Shown here: positions 1-10,541 of the stretch, in pieces
Layout of the letters: every line of letters starts with the position of its first letter
How positions within the stretch are numbered: position 1 is the first letter of the stretch
Origin: Adenophora triphylla var. japonica
Lineage: Eukaryota > Streptophyta > Magnoliopsida > Asterales > Campanulaceae
Length of the DNA stretch: 64,000 nucleotides
Reading direction: 5' to 3'
NCBI GenBank assembly: GCA_022495995.1
Contig: JAFEMH010006992.1
Location: forward strand, 42,038 to 106,037
The notes under the pieces: model-generated
What the model saw: only the letters and a program-made list of their open reading frames with translations
Told to the model about the DNA's origin: nothing
The model's database searches: none
Translations under genes and position numbers: made by a program

Positions 1-216
1 AAGCCACTTGATAATTATCAACCTACCAAACCTAATCCAAATTTGGATCGTGGAAAGTACTGTTACTATCATTAGTACCCTGGGTATTTAACCAACGATT
101 GTTCCGTTCTAAAGGTGCTTATTCATAAGCTGGTTGATGAGGGAAGAATTGAGAAAGCTCCTCCAAAGGTGATCGACAATCCTCTTCCGCAATTCCAAGG
201 ATACCCAATGTGAAGA
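1..216 (+). pseudogene. gag: Tat-1 gag, zinc-finger end only
   Basis: Frame 1 reads from the window edge to a TGA at 214-216 and encodes about 71 residues that match the nucleocapsid end of the Tat-2 and Tat-3 gags. The pattern C-x2-H-x9-C around CYYH and NDCSVLK is the short Cys/His motif of this gag family. One in-frame TAG (73-75) follows CYYH, where relatives have a Gln or other residue (a CAG to TAG change would explain it). The sequence after it, VLIHKLVDEGRIEKAP, is nearly the same as in Tat-3 (near 29800). It ends in a natural-looking stop; nothing pol-like follows. Confidence 0.75.
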
Positions 217-1675
217 AGTCAGTCAGTCAGGCATCGTAGGGTCCTAGATTGTTTTATTTTGTTTTGCTAGCAAGTGTTCCTATGGTTTGAATCTAGTGCA
301 TCCATATTATGAGTCTTTTATTTCAATAATAAAATATTTGTTTCTATTCCTGCTAGACTCGAGACATTACTTGCACACCCGCGTTACATTTTAATTGAAA
401 CGGTCTTATTCCAAATGATCACTTGTGCTGATCACTGACTAATGCTTTGAAATGACTAATATTTAAATTAATTCGAGCGAGAAAATCGACTGATGTCCTT
501 CCCAAAGTGGGGCTTATCAATTCCTCCATCTTGCATGCCCTGTGCTCACATATCTCCCTTCGTCCGTCTCGCTGTTCGATGAATTTGCACGGATCTTCCT
601 CAAAGTAAGCTTAAGCAAGCGACGAAGACTCAATCTCATTCGGATCATCCGGTAGGGACTGCGATTGAAATCCTTCACCCTTAGGAAAGCCTTTTACCTT
701 ACCCTCACTAAATCATACCCCTTCAGTTCAAGATCGGCATGTTTTGAAACCCATTCAACCATCGCCAGAAGAAGAGGGACTATCCTTGAGACTCCCATGA
801 GTCAAAAGAAGAATGACCGTCTTCAAGCTCAAGAACGACGGAAAACAATGATCCATCCTGGGGACTAGCTGAAATTCTCCTCTCAAAAACAAAATTAAAA
901 AAAAAGAGAGAGAGACAAAAATACAAAAAAAGAGAATAAAGAAAAAAAAAAAAGAAAAGAAAGAGAGCCTAGTCCCCAGCGATCCTCTTAGAAGCGAAAG
1001 TCAAAGGATCCGACCGTTACTCAATGGGAGTCTCAGAGCGAATAAAGAGACAGCACAGATGTCCCTCACCATTACCTCCAACCGACCCCGACCCGTCCTC
1101 TCGATTTTAGAGGATATGCAGATTACCATTACCTTTGACCTTGATCAAAAGCCAAAAGATTGACCACTCATTCTTAGAGGCAGCAAAGATGCAATCACAA
1201 GATATCCTTCCCTTAGAAATCCCAAACACATCCCTGCGAGCCAATCTCTCATCTTTAGAGGTTTCAGTCAGCAAAAAGCCTAGCCGACCTCTCGTTTTAA
1301 GAGGTTATGATATCCTGAATCACCCGAAGACCGATCGAAACCCCGAGACCCAGTCGCAATTCCTACAGGATAGCAGTTTCATTCCAATATCGTCAGGATC
1401 TAAAGCAGATTATTGCTTAAAGCGGATCCAAGTCCATCCCGGCTCAAAGGACCGTCAAGCGAAGATTGTGAAAATTCCATCTGTTCGTTCGTTGTTTTAT
1501 GTGAGCATATTTCATTTCTCCTTCGCAAACACTTGCCGTGGACGTCCCACTGGGGCTTCACATCCGTGTTTCCCATCGACACTCCCAGAGGACATGTTCT
1601 TTCAATTCTCAAAATCCTCAAAGGTCCTCAGATCCTCGAATTCCAACGTTCTTTCTTTTCATTCGGGATAAACCC
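217..1675 (+). other. Tat-1 non-coding module shared with Tat-3
   Basis: No convincing reading frame. This stretch aligns by eye, in order, with 29849-31328 of Tat-3: the GTCAGTCAG motif near 217/29890, the CTAGACTCGAGACAT segment (355/30010), the CTTTAAGTTT region, the mini-hairpin array and the lead into block A. The two elements carry different LTR families, so this module has been shared or exchanged independently of the LTRs. The short reading frames here are not conserved between the two copies, which argues against coding. Confidence 0.6.
1097..1304 (+). repeat. Array of four 17-nt mini-hairpins (Tat-1)
   Basis: Four segments of exactly 17 nt, at 1097-1113, 1164-1180, 1245-1261 and 1288-1304, have the form CCTCT-N7-AGAGG or close (first copy CCTCTCGATTTTAGAGG). 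Each can fold as a 4-5 bp stem with a 7-nt loop. Spacing varies from 26 to 64 nt, so it is not a simple tandem repeat. The same four, in the same order, occur in Tat-3 at 30741-30929. Function unknown. Confidence 0.7.
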
Positions 1676-1740
1676 GAACTACGGCGACCTGAGCTCCTCC
1701 CAAGGAGGGGAACGTAGACAACCATAACTGGTCCGGTCGA
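1676..1740 (+). other. Conserved block A (two-hairpin motif), Tat-1
   Basis: Begins GAACTACGG and ends GGTCCGGTCGA. Arms CTACG and CGTAG are complementary, the interior CTCC/GGAG can form a second stem, and a short hairpin (ACCATAACTGGT) follows. Homologous blocks are at 31329-31393 (Tat-3), 16341-16413 (Tat-2, - strand) and 45343-45416 (Tat-4, - strand), each just downstream of the end of gag-pol or its remnant. It resembles block B near the 3' LTR. Structure is by inspection only. Confidence 0.65.
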
Positions 1741-3199
1741 AATCACAAACAGATCTCAGAAAAATCCGGTCTCCTAAAGGACCATTCCCATAAACCTTCC
1801 ATCCTTCTGAATTTGATCCTCGATATCAGTGGGTTTTCTCCTCAGGATTAATTGGAATATTTGCTCATATCGGCTTTGGTGGTTGAATAACCCGAACATC
1901 ATTAAAGGGTTTTAAGCAGCCTTGTGATCATCGTGAATAAGACATGTTTTCAAGTGTCTCGGTAAGTCTTCTTCTCTACATTTTTAGGGATATAGAGCTA
2001 AACACTGTATTTCTATCAGCAGGGGCTTCCATACACTTTCCACACCTTGTAACGCTTATACTCTCCCAAAAGAGTTAAACCAAAAGGCGAGAGTGTCGTA
2101 CGCAAGTCCGGAAACTATTCCCACTATTCGAAAGATGTGTCCCTGAACATAAGCATTTCCGAGTCTTGTCTGCCGACTGATTGACTGAGTTTTGAAAAGC
2201 GACCTCCTCCAAGGTTACATGATTTGTTGTCTACAATAAGGCTATATGTGTCAAACCAGGGCTTGATCAGAGAAAAGGAAGAATGATGTGTTCATCTGTG
2301 TAAAGTACCGAGGCTAACTTTATAATTTTGATCCTTGGGTATGGACGGGTGACTTAAGACTTACATCAGGATTGGGGGACCGCCGCATTCTCTGCCCTAA
2401 GCCAAAGGGCAAGGTCTTGAGGTAATTTGGAATTTTGATCATGAAAGCCTGTCAGCATGACTTGTTGTGTCACATGACATGACGTGCTCCTGGTATTCTG
2501 AGTCGTGTGACACTTTGAGCACAACACCAGACATCAGAAGACTGCAATCTGTTCTCCACCAGGGCACGCCCCGACTTGTTCGAAGCCGCAAATCAAAGCC
2601 ATTATCCTACAGATAAACCCGGGAGAGGGTTTCATTTGGATCACATCATATACATGTCATACACAATCAATCCATCCAAACCACATTCATATCAATGCCA
2701 AAATCTCTCGAAAAAAAATCTTTCTTTCCCTCGAATGGACAGATTCGTGCAAACAAGCTAACATAGTTTAACCGTCGCTAACAAAATAGCATAGTCAGAT
2801 ATAGTGTTTGGAGTGTTCCCCCGCAGGTACTACAATCAAACTGAGCAAACCTCAAAGATTGCCCCTCAAAGCACAACCGAGATAAAGAATCCTTGTTTAT
2901 TTGAATCTCCCCGACTTACCAAGCAAAGCTCAAGACACGTAAGTCAACCATCAACAGAGACCACCCCGCACTTAACAGCTATACTTATCCCCAGCAGCAG
3001 TAGCCTGAGTCTCTTCGACACCCACAAAGATCAGCAATGGCACGAGACCCTTCGGCAGCCGCAATTGTCAGTAGCTGAAGCATTAGTCCCTCCAGCATAT
3101 GCAGGTAAGCACAGAGCAGGTATGACAGCACATCTCAGTCAATTACTTTCCTAAAAGCATTAGTCAAGTCCTTGGGTAACTCCCCGAACAGTCAAACCT
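1741..3199 (+). other. Tat-1 3' untranslated region
   Basis: No gene recognised. The first part (to about 2300) continues the module shared with Tat-3 (31394-31860). A degenerate palindrome pair lies near 2470-2515 (CATGACATGACG and GTCGTGTGAC). About 2790-2900 matches Tat-2 13900-14020 in reverse complement, showing that this part belongs to the Tat-2 LTR family. Frames at 2576-2761 and 2804-3154 have no recognisable domain and are probably fortuitous. Confidence 0.5.
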
Positions 3200-3990
3200 G
3201 TTCCTTTGGCTACACGTCCTCTCCGCGAGGCAGCCGTCTGTTCCTTTGGCTACATGTCCACTCCGCGAGGCAGCCACCCATTCCTTTGGCTACACGTCCT
3301 CTCCGCGAGGCAGCCGTCCGTTCCTTTGGCTACACGTCCTCTCCGCGAGGCAGCCGTCCGTTCCTTTGGCTACACGTCCTCTCCGCGAGGCATCTATTGG
3401 CTACACGTCCTCTCCGCGAGGCAGCCGTCCGTTCCTTTGGCTACACGTCCTCTACGTGAGGCATCTATTGGCTACACGTCCTCTACGCGAGGCAGCCATC
3501 CGTTCCTTTGGCTACACGTCCTCTCCGCGAGGCAGCCGTCCCTTCCTTTGGCTACACGTCCTCTCCGCGAGGCAGCCGTCTGCTCCTTTGGCTACACGTC
3601 CTCTCCGCGAGGCAGCCATCTGCTCCTTTGGCTACACGTCCTCTCCGCGAGGCAGCCGTCTGCTCCTTTGGCTACACGTCCTCTCCGTGAGGCAGCCGTC
3701 TGCTCCTTTGGCTACATATCCTCTCCGCGAGGCAGCCGTCTGTTCCTTTGGATACACGTCCTCTCCGCGAGGCAGCCGTCTGTTCCTTTGGCTACACGTC
3801 CTCTCTGCGAGGCAGCTATCTGCTCCTTTGGCTACACGTCCTCTTCGCGAGGCAGCCGTCCGTTCCTTCGACTACACGTCCTCTCTGCGAGGCAGCCATC
3901 TGTTCCTTTGGCTACACATCCTCTCCGCGAGGCAGCCACCCATTCCTTTGGCTACACGTCCTCGCTCCGAGGCAGCCATCCATCCCTTTT
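3200..3990 (+). repeat. 40-bp tandem array (about 20 units) in Tat-1 3' UTR
   Basis: Unit about 40 bp with core GGCTACACGTCCTCTCCGCG followed by AGGCAGCCGTCTGTTCCTTT. A few units are shortened to about 31 bp (near 3390 and 3465). Each unit can fold: GGCT pairs with AGCC and CCTC with GAGG. The period is not a multiple of three and the unit lacks stops, so all three forward frames stay open for up to 285 codons; that is a by-product of the repeat, not evidence of coding. Tat/Ogre elements are known to carry family-specific tandem repeats in this position. Confidence 0.95.
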
Positions 3991-4010
3991 GGTCACATGT
4001 TCCCCCTTCC

Positions 4011-4078
4011 GAACTACGATTTGGCTTGATTCCCACTTGGGATACATAGGAATACTTTCTTAAAAGGTTCAGCCATCC
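4011..4078 (+). other. Conserved block B, Tat-1
   Basis: Starts GAACTACGATTTGGCTTGAT, then GGGATACATAGGAAT, then an AAAAGGTTCAGCC tail. The right arm here is CATAG instead of CGTAG. Other copies: 35901-35965 and 36014-36078 (Tat-3), 13161-13230 (Tat-2, - strand), and 39091-39157, 39196-39259 and 39536-39605 (Tat-4, - strand). It lies about 110 nt before the 3' LTR. Confidence 0.7.
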
Positions 4079-4159
4079 GATTTCCCCAGATCACCGTCCA
4101 GCCCTCCGCCTTATCCCCCAGCCGCTCATTGGGATTGGGTCTTATTTTATCGACAACCT

Positions 4160-4193
4160 CACTTTTTCCAAAAGTGACGTTGCCGAGGGGCTC
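4160..4193 (+). promoter_or_regulatory. 17-nt hairpin plus polypurine tract, Tat-1
   Basis: CACTTTTTCCAAAAGTG (4160-4176) folds as a 7-bp stem with a 3-nt loop. ACGTTGCCGAGGGGCTC follows directly and abuts the LTR start TGTAAGTA. The purine-rich GAGGGG is the probable plus-strand primer. The same 17-nt hairpin and spacing occur in Tat-2, Tat-3 and Tat-4, with compensating base changes. Confidence 0.7.
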
Positions 4194-4457
4194 TGTAAGT
4201 ACGCCAATCCAATTTGCAACCTTTTCTAGATGCATTTTAATATGATTAAATTGCATTTAGGGGCATTTTGGTAAATTCTCGGTCTATTCCGAGACTTCCA
4301 GAAACATTTCATAAAGTTTCTCGCGAAGGAAGTAATTTATTGTACTTTGCTCATGCCAAGGGACCTAAAAGGAATAAATCAGTTTTGGACTTTTCAGGTA
4401 TTATCCAAGAAGGTTCCAGAATCAGATTTGGCGCTAAAATCGGTTATGGTCACCCTG

Positions 4458-4539
4458 TGTCACGTGACAAGTCAAAGCATGGAAAGTGGTTACATAATGC
4501 CGTGCGACATAAGGTTACCATGAACTGCAGCTATAAATA
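4458..4539 (+). promoter_or_regulatory. Tat-1 LTR promoter: palindrome pair and TATA box
   Basis: Perfect palindrome TGTCACGTGACA at 4458-4469, a second imperfect one GCCGTGCGAC at 4499-4508, then TATAAATA at 4532-4539. The proximal palindrome ends 23 bp before the TATA box. The same order and spacing is seen in the LTRs of the other Tat families, with different palindrome sequences. Confidence 0.7.
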
Positions 4540-5143
4540 AGACCCTACCCCTCTCAGTTCTGCATCCCAATTTCAACCCCCTAACGTCACTCTGCACAAA
4601 TTGCCTCAGAACCTCTCTCTCTCCTCCTCCCTCACCAAAACTACCCAATTCCCCTCCAATTCCCTCACCTTTCACACACCTTCAACCCAATTACCCTCCT
4701 ACTTCCCCAAACACCTTGCATACTTCAATCCAGCTCTCAGTTCGTGCCTAGATCTCCATTTTAGAAGCTGAATTGAAGGCTTTTGGACCTAACTTGGTGT
4801 AGAAGTTGAGGACTACAAGGGTAACACATCTCTCCCTCTCTCTCTCATCTATTTGTCTTATTGTTCTTCCTTCTTCTCCACTTGATAATCAGGCTCTATC
4901 TGCCTAAGATTATCAAGTGGCAACTGCAATCTCTCTGTTTAAATCATGTTTGCTTGAGTCCAATTGCATGTTCATGATGTGATCTACCTATCATTGCAGT
5001 TTGGATGTCAAGGGAGTGTGGATCTCCCATATCCACACTCCTTTGGTTGATTCGTATCTAATTCATGCTATTCTGATTGGTCCTGGTATAATTGTTTGAT
5101 TTGATTGTGCATCTGTTGAATCTGTCTCTCAGTTTGTAAGGTA

Positions 5144-5227
5144 CCTGCAGATGGTAAACCTGTGTCACGCGACATACTTGGACATGAGGAGTCCTGTGTC
5201 ACGTGACATATCGTGACCATCTGCAGG
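5144..5227 (+). other. U5 stem-loop enclosing two palindromes (Tat-1)
   Basis: Twelve-base arms at 5144-5155 and 5216-5227 (CCTGCAGATGGT and its exact complement) enclose TGTCACGCGACA (5163-5174) and TGTCACGTGACA (5197-5208). A second such structure occupies about 5367-5451, with arms CTCTGCAAGG and CCTTGCAGAG and two more GTCACGCGAC palindromes inside. Both lie downstream of the TATA box, so they would be in the transcript. Confidence 0.65.
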
Positions 5228-5366
5228 GACCATCCTTCAGTTGTAAGTTGATTTAGTTGGTCAGCTTAGCATTTAGTAGTATGTTCATATTGTTTAATGC
5301 TCAGATCTAGTTTGTAATTGTGTTTTGTGTTCATCTAGAGATCTCTGTAATCTGTTTGTTGCGAGT

Positions 5367-5451
5367 CTCTGCAAGGTGACTATTGCTGTCACGCGACACA
5401 TTTGGACATGAGGAGTCCTATGTCACGCGACATAAGTGGTCCCTTGCAGAG
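5367..5451 (+). other. Second U5 stem-loop with palindromes (Tat-1)
   Basis: Arms CTCTGCAAGG (5367-5376) and CCTTGCAGAG (5442-5451) are exact complements. Inside are two copies of the GTCACGCGAC palindrome, separated by GGACATGAGGAGTCC, which is itself a partial inverted repeat. The arrangement is as in 5144-5227 but with unrelated arm sequences. Confidence 0.6.
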
Positions 5452-5803
5452 GACTTGTTCTCAGTTGTAATCTGTTCTTATTGCTGTAATGGGATGTGGC
5501 CTCCCTGAACAATTGGTCTACAAATTGTAATGATCTCATTTGTTCAATAAAATTCATGTCATTGCACTTGCCTATTATCATCGTTTGCACATTTTTTGAA
5601 TTATTTGGATGTCTAAATTAGAAAGACTCATCTACGGACGAGGCGTGTTGGGTGAACTCTCAGTTCTTCCCAACACGTAACCTGACCCCCGAACCCATTC
5701 TCTTTCAAAAGGTTTTTCAAAGTGCACCTCTAAAAGCATGGCGTGGCGACTCCTTCTTTTTCTATTCTAAACCGAAATTCATTTTCAGGCGAGCGCGCAT
5801 TCA

Positions 5804-6397
5804 ACACCTCATTTGTTTAATCACATAGATTATTCATTTGAGATGCACTGGTTATAGTCTAGGATTCGATCTTCATAGAATATATTTTAGATCTGAGTTT
5901 GAATACTTTGTATTTTGTAATCTCTCTCATAATCAATATAAAATCTAACTCTTAGAAAATCCAAGACTAACCATCTTGGTAGTGGACGTAGATCGTTTAT
6001 CGATTGAACCACTCCAAATATTGTGTTCTTACTTTTCTGCATTTATTATTTCTTGTGCTTATTAACTATCTATCTTTTTCTCTGTTTGATCTTAATTGTA
6101 GTTATCCTTAATAGTGAATTGTGTTTGGAGTTAACATTATCAAAACCTCACTTTGTTTGTAAACCGCACTCACTGAAACCGCACTATAAAAACCGCTTTA
6201 CAAACCGTACCTCAAAACCGCTTGGTAACTCAAATATTCCGCTGTGCATTTTACAACTCTACTTGCAGTTTCTAACACACTGCAAGAGGTTTTGTAAGCT
6301 TAGAGGTTTAGTTTTAAAAGAGGACAAAAAAATTTGTAACAGCTATTCACTCCCCTCTAGCTCTTTTTCACCCTTGTTGCCACCTTTGGGACCAACA
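5804..6397 (+). repeat. Copia 5' LTR, right-hand remnant
   Basis: AT-rich sequence between the Tat-1 LTR end and the primer-binding site, ending GGGACCAACA. The CA end two bases before the primer site defines the LTR boundary. The start has been displaced beyond the left edge by Tat-1. A 141-codon frame within it (6023-6448) has no recognisable domain and runs across the primer site, so it is not called. Confidence 0.65.
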
Positions 6398-6399
6398 AG

Positions 6400-6411
6400 T
6401 AGTATCAGAGC
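6400..6411 (+). promoter_or_regulatory. Copia primer-binding site (initiator tRNA-Met type)
   Basis: TAGTATCAGAGC differs by one base (G to A) from TGGTATCAGAGC, the complement of the 3' end of plant initiator tRNA-Met used by most copia elements. It lies 3 nt after the LTR end. Confidence 0.75.
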
Positions 6412-6469
6412 TAAACATATTTATAAAACCACTGTTTTTCAAGCTTAACAACTTGTGTGCCGATTCGAT

Positions 6470-8438
6470 ATGACAAACTCAAAAACGATGACAACTGTTA
6501 AGTATTCACACATTCCAATTTTGGACGAAGACCACTTCGACATCTGAAAGTGTCGAATGCTTATTCATTTGGAGACTATTGATGAGATGCTGGTGGAATG
6601 CATGATCAATGGCCCGTTCGTTCCCATGAAGGCCAATACATATGCAGCCACCAGTGCAGAAACTCCAGAAGTCTAGAAGTCAAAAGGCGAGTGGTCGGAT
6701 GAAGAGAAAAGATTAGCTGCCTTGGACAGCAAGGCTAGGCACATCATTTCTGGAACCCTCCCCGTTTCAACTCTTCAAAAAGTGATGTATCTGAAAACCG
6801 CAAAGCAGATGTGGGATGCCATAGAGAGCTACCTCGAAGGTGATGACGAGTGGAAGGAGAACAAATTATATGCTGTTGAAAGATCCTATAATAACTTCAA
6901 CAGAAAATTCAACGAAACCTTGCGTCAAACCTACGACCGCTATGTTGAGGTAGTTAATGCTTGTAGATCTCTTGGCAAAACTTTAACTGATAAGGAAATC
7001 AATATGACTTTCCTAGCTGCTTTAGGTTCTAGATGGGTAAATAAAGCAACCTCTCTAGAAGACTCCAAAGTTTTGAATACTTGGTCGTTAAGTAACTTGT
7101 ATGAAAATCTTAGAGTCTATTAAATTAAATCATATTGAAGAGATTGAAGGAAAAACCAAATCGCTTTCCATGTCCGTCGTGAAACATGAGGAGAAACCAT
7201 CCACATCCAATCAAAACACTGATCCTTCCATATCAACCTTATCACTCATCGAAATGGATGGTGATGATTTTGCCATGTTTGTGAAAAGATTTCAAAAATT
7301 TAGAAAATCCTCAAAACCTTTCACAAAAATATTATCTAAAGGCAAACCTCCAGCAACGTTTTTAAAGGCTGCAGATACAAAGAAAAAGAGTGATCTAGTT
7401 TGCTACAACTGTAGAAAACCTGGTCACTTTGCATCTGAGTGTCCACAGCCTAAATATGAATACATGAAAAAGAAAACCTCTCCTGCAAAATTTTTTCGTC
7501 GCAAGGGAATGGTTGCTGTGGAGGAAAAGAATTCCAAGGAATTAGCAACTTGGATTGAAACAGGCTCTGATGATGGAAGTGATGAAGAAACCAAAGTGGT
7601 TAATCTCTACTTAGTTGCAGATGCTTCCGATGAATCAGATACTGAGTCAATCGAGTCGCTAGATATGGAGGATGAAGAGGTTTCTACAAAAATTCCAAAT
7701 TTTAAATTGGATGGTGATGTCAAACTTACTCCTAGCATTAAGATATGAAATTGTTCGTATTCACGTTCTATTTTTCCTCCTACAAATGCTCCACCTTCAA
7801 AAGTAATTCCAAAGAAGAAAATTTTGAAAAAGGTGGTGGAAGAAGTTTCTCCCATGGAACATGAAAGGATGTTCAAGGAAGCTGAAATGATGATCCAAAA
7901 ATTCTCTAATGTAAAGAAAGCTTTAGGATTAGCTCATGATGAAATTTCTCAGTACAAGATGGAGAAAACTGTGATGACGTCTGAAATTTCAAATCTTAAA
8001 GACCAAATCAAGAGTATGTCTCCTCTAGCTGATCAAAATCGCATCCTAGAAACTAAGGTTGCTGCACTTCAACTTAGGAATGATGACCTAGTTGCCCAGA
8101 AACTCGATCTCCAAAAGATCATTGATGGGTGGACAAAGTCACAAGTCACCATGGATCAAATTATAGATTCCCAAATGGCCAGTGGAATTAAAGAAGGCCT
8201 GGGATTCCAAACTGGTGAAAAGGAGAAGTGTGCATCCTGCTGTGAAAAGGATGAGGAAATTTTAAAACTAACTAAAGAAATTCCTAAGGGGAAGCATGCT
8301 GCTTCTAAGGGTAAAGGACAGGAACAAAAGGCTTCACTTAACTTCCATTATGTCTACCCAAAGAAACAGTTTGGGAAAAAATCTCAGATGAAAGGAAAGG
8401 ATTCTGAGAGTGACAATGCGGGGAAATGTCTTATGTAG
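6470..8438 (+). pseudogene. gag: Copia gag (capsid and zinc knuckle), broken
   Basis: ATG at 6470 gives MTNSKTMTTVKYSHIPILD. In-frame TGA after HFDI (where relatives have Trp) and TAG after TPEV interrupt it; 6722-7123 then reads the capsid region (AKQMWDAIESYLEG, YDRYVEVVNACRSLG). A frameshift near 7105-7123 moves it into the frame of 7101-7748, which holds the zinc knuckle CYNCRKPGHFASEC (CX2CX4HX4C, about 7402-7443) and an acidic tail. Another frame change leads to 7824-8438, rich in Lys and Glu and probably coiled-coil. The Gag would package element RNA. Lineage within copia not decided. Confidence 0.75.
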
Positions 8439-8803
8439 TAGACCACACCTCTACCTCAACCGCTTCTGGTGGAGTAGGTGGTGCTGCCAACTGCAAGGCT
8501 GACTACCCTTCTTCTTCGACCGCTCCTCCTGCTTTCAAAGGCAAGAAGAGCATTCCTAGAAAAACCGCGGTCAAACCAAAGACCACCTTTGTCAAGGCTA
8601 CAAATGTTGTTCCCAAACCGCATGCAACTCCTAAGAAAAGTAAGGAGTTAGTAAAACCTCATGATGCTTGTAGCTTTCATAAATGCTCTGTGTGTGATGG
8701 TTTAGGTCACAAGGATGCAGAATGCCTTTTGCGGTTCACATCCAATGCCAGGAAGAGTAAACCTCCTACTGTCAAACAGTTGTGGGTCGTTAAAGGTTGC
8801 TAA
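8426..8803 (+). pseudogene. Copia gag-pol linker with second Cys/His motif
   Basis: Reading frame overlapping the end of the preceding one by 13 bp. It is rich in Ser, Pro and Lys and ends with CSVCDGLGHKDAEC, a second CX2CX4HX4C motif. It ends about 65 bp before the protease frame. In an intact relative this would be part of the continuous polyprotein; here it is in a different frame from its neighbours, so I treat it as a fragment. Confidence 0.55.
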
Positions 8804-8868
8804 CCTCAGGACCCAAGGAATAAAGGGGGACCTCATTCTTAATGTTTACATTTTAGGTCCTCTGCTTA

Positions 8869-10269
8869 ATGGCTGGTCACTCCAAGGATAATGAATGGTA
8901 TCTTGACAGTTGCTGCTCAAGACATATGACTGGAGATAGATCATTACTTGAAGATGTCATTGAAGCAAGTGACCCATCTGTAACCTTTGGTGACAACAAC
9001 AAAGGAAAAACCATTGGGTATGGTGTAATAAGGAGAGGAAACCTAACCATTGAGAAGGTTTCTCTTGTTGAAGGACTCAAGCACAACCTCCTTTCAATTT
9101 CTCAATTCTGCAACAAAGGAATGCTTTGCAACTTCACGTCATCAAATTGCTTTATCAAAGATAGCATTTTCGGAGTCACCCTACTCACAGGGATTCGTAA
9201 GAGTAATATTTACATTATTGATCTAAATTCTGCATGTAGTATTACTAATCTCTGTTTTGTAGCTAAAAATGTGAGCGAGAATAGTTGGCTATGGCACAAG
9301 AGGTTGAGTCACTTGAACATCAAGTATCTAGCAAAGATTGGTAGGGAAAACCTCGTTCGTGGTTTACCCAAAGTGGCTGACCTTCATCCAGAGAAATACA
9401 GTGAATGCCAACTTGGTAAGCAATCTGCGTCGTCTTTCACCAGCAAGACCACTCCATCAACTTCAAGATGCTTATAACTGCTTCACATAGACTTGTTTGG
9501 ACCCGTTACCACTGCCAGCATTGGAGGAAGTAGATATACTTTAGTGGTGGTGGATGATTATTCAAGATATACTTGGGTTGAGATGATGATTTCTAAGGAT
9601 GATTGCTATGACATCTTAACCTCCCTCTTTAGACGGCTCCAAACTCAAAAAGAAGACAACATTGTTAGTGTTCGATCAGATAATGGAACAGAATTTAAGA
9701 ACAATGGTGTTGCTCAGTATTGTGATGACCATGGGATTGATCACAATTTTTCCGCTGCTGGTATTCCACAACAAAATGGGATTGTGGAAAGGAAGAATAG
9801 GACGTTGATTGAGGCTGGAAAGACAATGATATCTGAAGCGAAGCTGCGTCAGTATTTCTGGGCTGAAGCAATCAACACAGCATGCTTCACTCAGAACCGC
9901 TCCCTCATCAACAAAACCTATAACAAGACTCCATATGAGCTATGGAGAGGAAGAACCCCCAACATTGCATTCTTCAAGATCTTTGACTGCAAATGCTTTA
10001 TCCTCTACAACGGAAGAGAAAATAGAGGCAAATTCGGAGCCAAGGCAGATGAAGGTATTTTTGTTGGGTATGCTAAACATTCAAAAGCTTTTCATGTTTT
10101 TAGTAAAACTAGTTTAAAGATAGTTGAGTATGTCCATGTTACATTCGATGAGCATTCTCTCCTTGATCCACATTTGGCTCCAAATGTTACTGATGATTTT
10201 GCTGAGCATAATGAAACAGGTGAATCCTCTAGACCCGCACCTGAACCTCAACCGCAAAATCCAGCACCC
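8869..10269 (+). pseudogene. pol: Copia protease and integrase, cut by Tat-3
   Basis: Protease motif WYLDSCCSRHMTGD near the start: the usual catalytic Asp-Ser-Gly reads Asp-Ser-Cys, so the protease is probably dead. GAG-pre-integrase follows (LWHKRLSHLN, SECQLGKQ: the HHCC zinc site). TAA at 9475-9477 is in frame. The same frame continues into the integrase core with all three catalytic residues visible: Asp in LHIDLFGP, Asp in SDNGTEF, Glu in NGIVERKN. The frame then reads on across 10270 into the Tat-3 LTR. RT and RNase H are not in the window. Confidence 0.88.
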
Positions 10270-10460
10270 TGTGAGTACCCCGACCCGAACTCGTGTTTTT
10301 GGTCCTGCTTTCCTTGAATTGCAAAGGGCCTGTATTAATTTTGGGCTTGTTTATTTATTTATATGCCTTAGTTTTGGGCTTTCCTTATTTATTTGTATAT
10401 ATTCATTAGTTTTTTCTTGGGCCTGCCTCTCTTCGGCCCACTTTGTCCTGAAGATGACCG

Positions 10461-10541
10461 GTGTCGTCCGACACAGGACGACCCTAAGGCGGTTAAAGCC
10501 CCATGTCGTAATGGAAGGTCCTCTCAGCATGCCTATAAATA
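10461..10541 (+). promoter_or_regulatory. Tat-3 5' LTR promoter
   Basis: GTGTCGTCCGACAC palindrome at 10461-10474, then CATGTCGTAATGG near 10502, which is a damaged copy of the perfect palindrome seen at 36415-36430 in the sister LTR, and TATAAATA at 10534-10541. The half-loss of the proximal palindrome is specific to this LTR copy. Confidence 0.65.

Larger units (their letters stand above)
1..5803 (+). mobile_element. Tat-1: non-autonomous Ty3/gypsy (Tat-type) element, 3' part
   Basis: Seen: a gag tail at the left edge, about 4 kb with no pol, a 40-bp tandem array, a polypurine tract and a full 3' LTR ending at 5803. Its LTR is the same family as that of Tat-2 (reverse complement of 11446-13047). 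Its 3' untranslated part (about 2790-2900) also matches Tat-2 (about 13900-14020, reverse complement). No protease, RT or integrase reading frame is present between the gag tail and the LTR, so I infer a non-autonomous derivative that would depend on a Tat-2-like partner. The 5' LTR and gag start are outside the window. It sits inside the 5' LTR of the copia element that resumes at 5804. Confidence 0.85.
4194..5803 (+). repeat. Tat-1 3' LTR (1610 bp)
   Basis: Starts TGTAAGTACGCC after the polypurine tract and ends GCGCGCATTCA, giving TG...CA ends. It aligns along its whole length with the reverse complement of both Tat-2 LTRs. The left target-site copy is outside the window; the right one should be ACACC (5804-5808). 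A CT-rich stretch lies near 4610-4700 and a long U5 with two palindrome-bearing stem-loops follows. Confidence 0.9.
5804..10269 (+). mobile_element. Ty1/copia element, 5' half, disrupted
   Basis: The remaining piece of the 5' LTR (5804-6397), a primer-binding site, gag, protease and integrase are present in order on the + strand. The element stops at 10270, where the Tat-3 LTR begins, before any RT. The order protease-integrase ahead of RT is diagnostic of copia. The left part of its LTR was displaced by Tat-1. In-frame stops and one frameshift make it inactive. The remainder (RT, RNase H, 3' LTR) should lie beyond the right end of the window. Confidence 0.88.

Noticed and set aside
1135..1727. 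Reading frames of 178 and 104 codons in Tat-1
   Set aside because: The corresponding frames in Tat-3 (31085-31380) are shorter and only the structural elements are conserved; the frames overlap block A in two phases.
3172..4063. Overlapping reading frames of 95-285 codons in three frames
   Set aside because: They are produced by a stop-free 40-bp repeat whose period is not a multiple of three; no start context, domain or conservation supports coding.
4458..4469. TGTCACGTGACA as an ordinary host G-box (CACGTG)
   Set aside because: CACGTG is present here, but the equivalent positions in Tat-3, Tat-4 and Tat-5 have CGTACG, CGTGCG or CGGCCG centres, so a common G-box factor does not explain the set. 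It may still contribute in Tat-1.
6023..6448. 141-codon frame over the copia LTR end
   Set aside because: Runs across the LTR boundary and primer-binding site; the hydrophobic start reflects T-rich LTR sequence.
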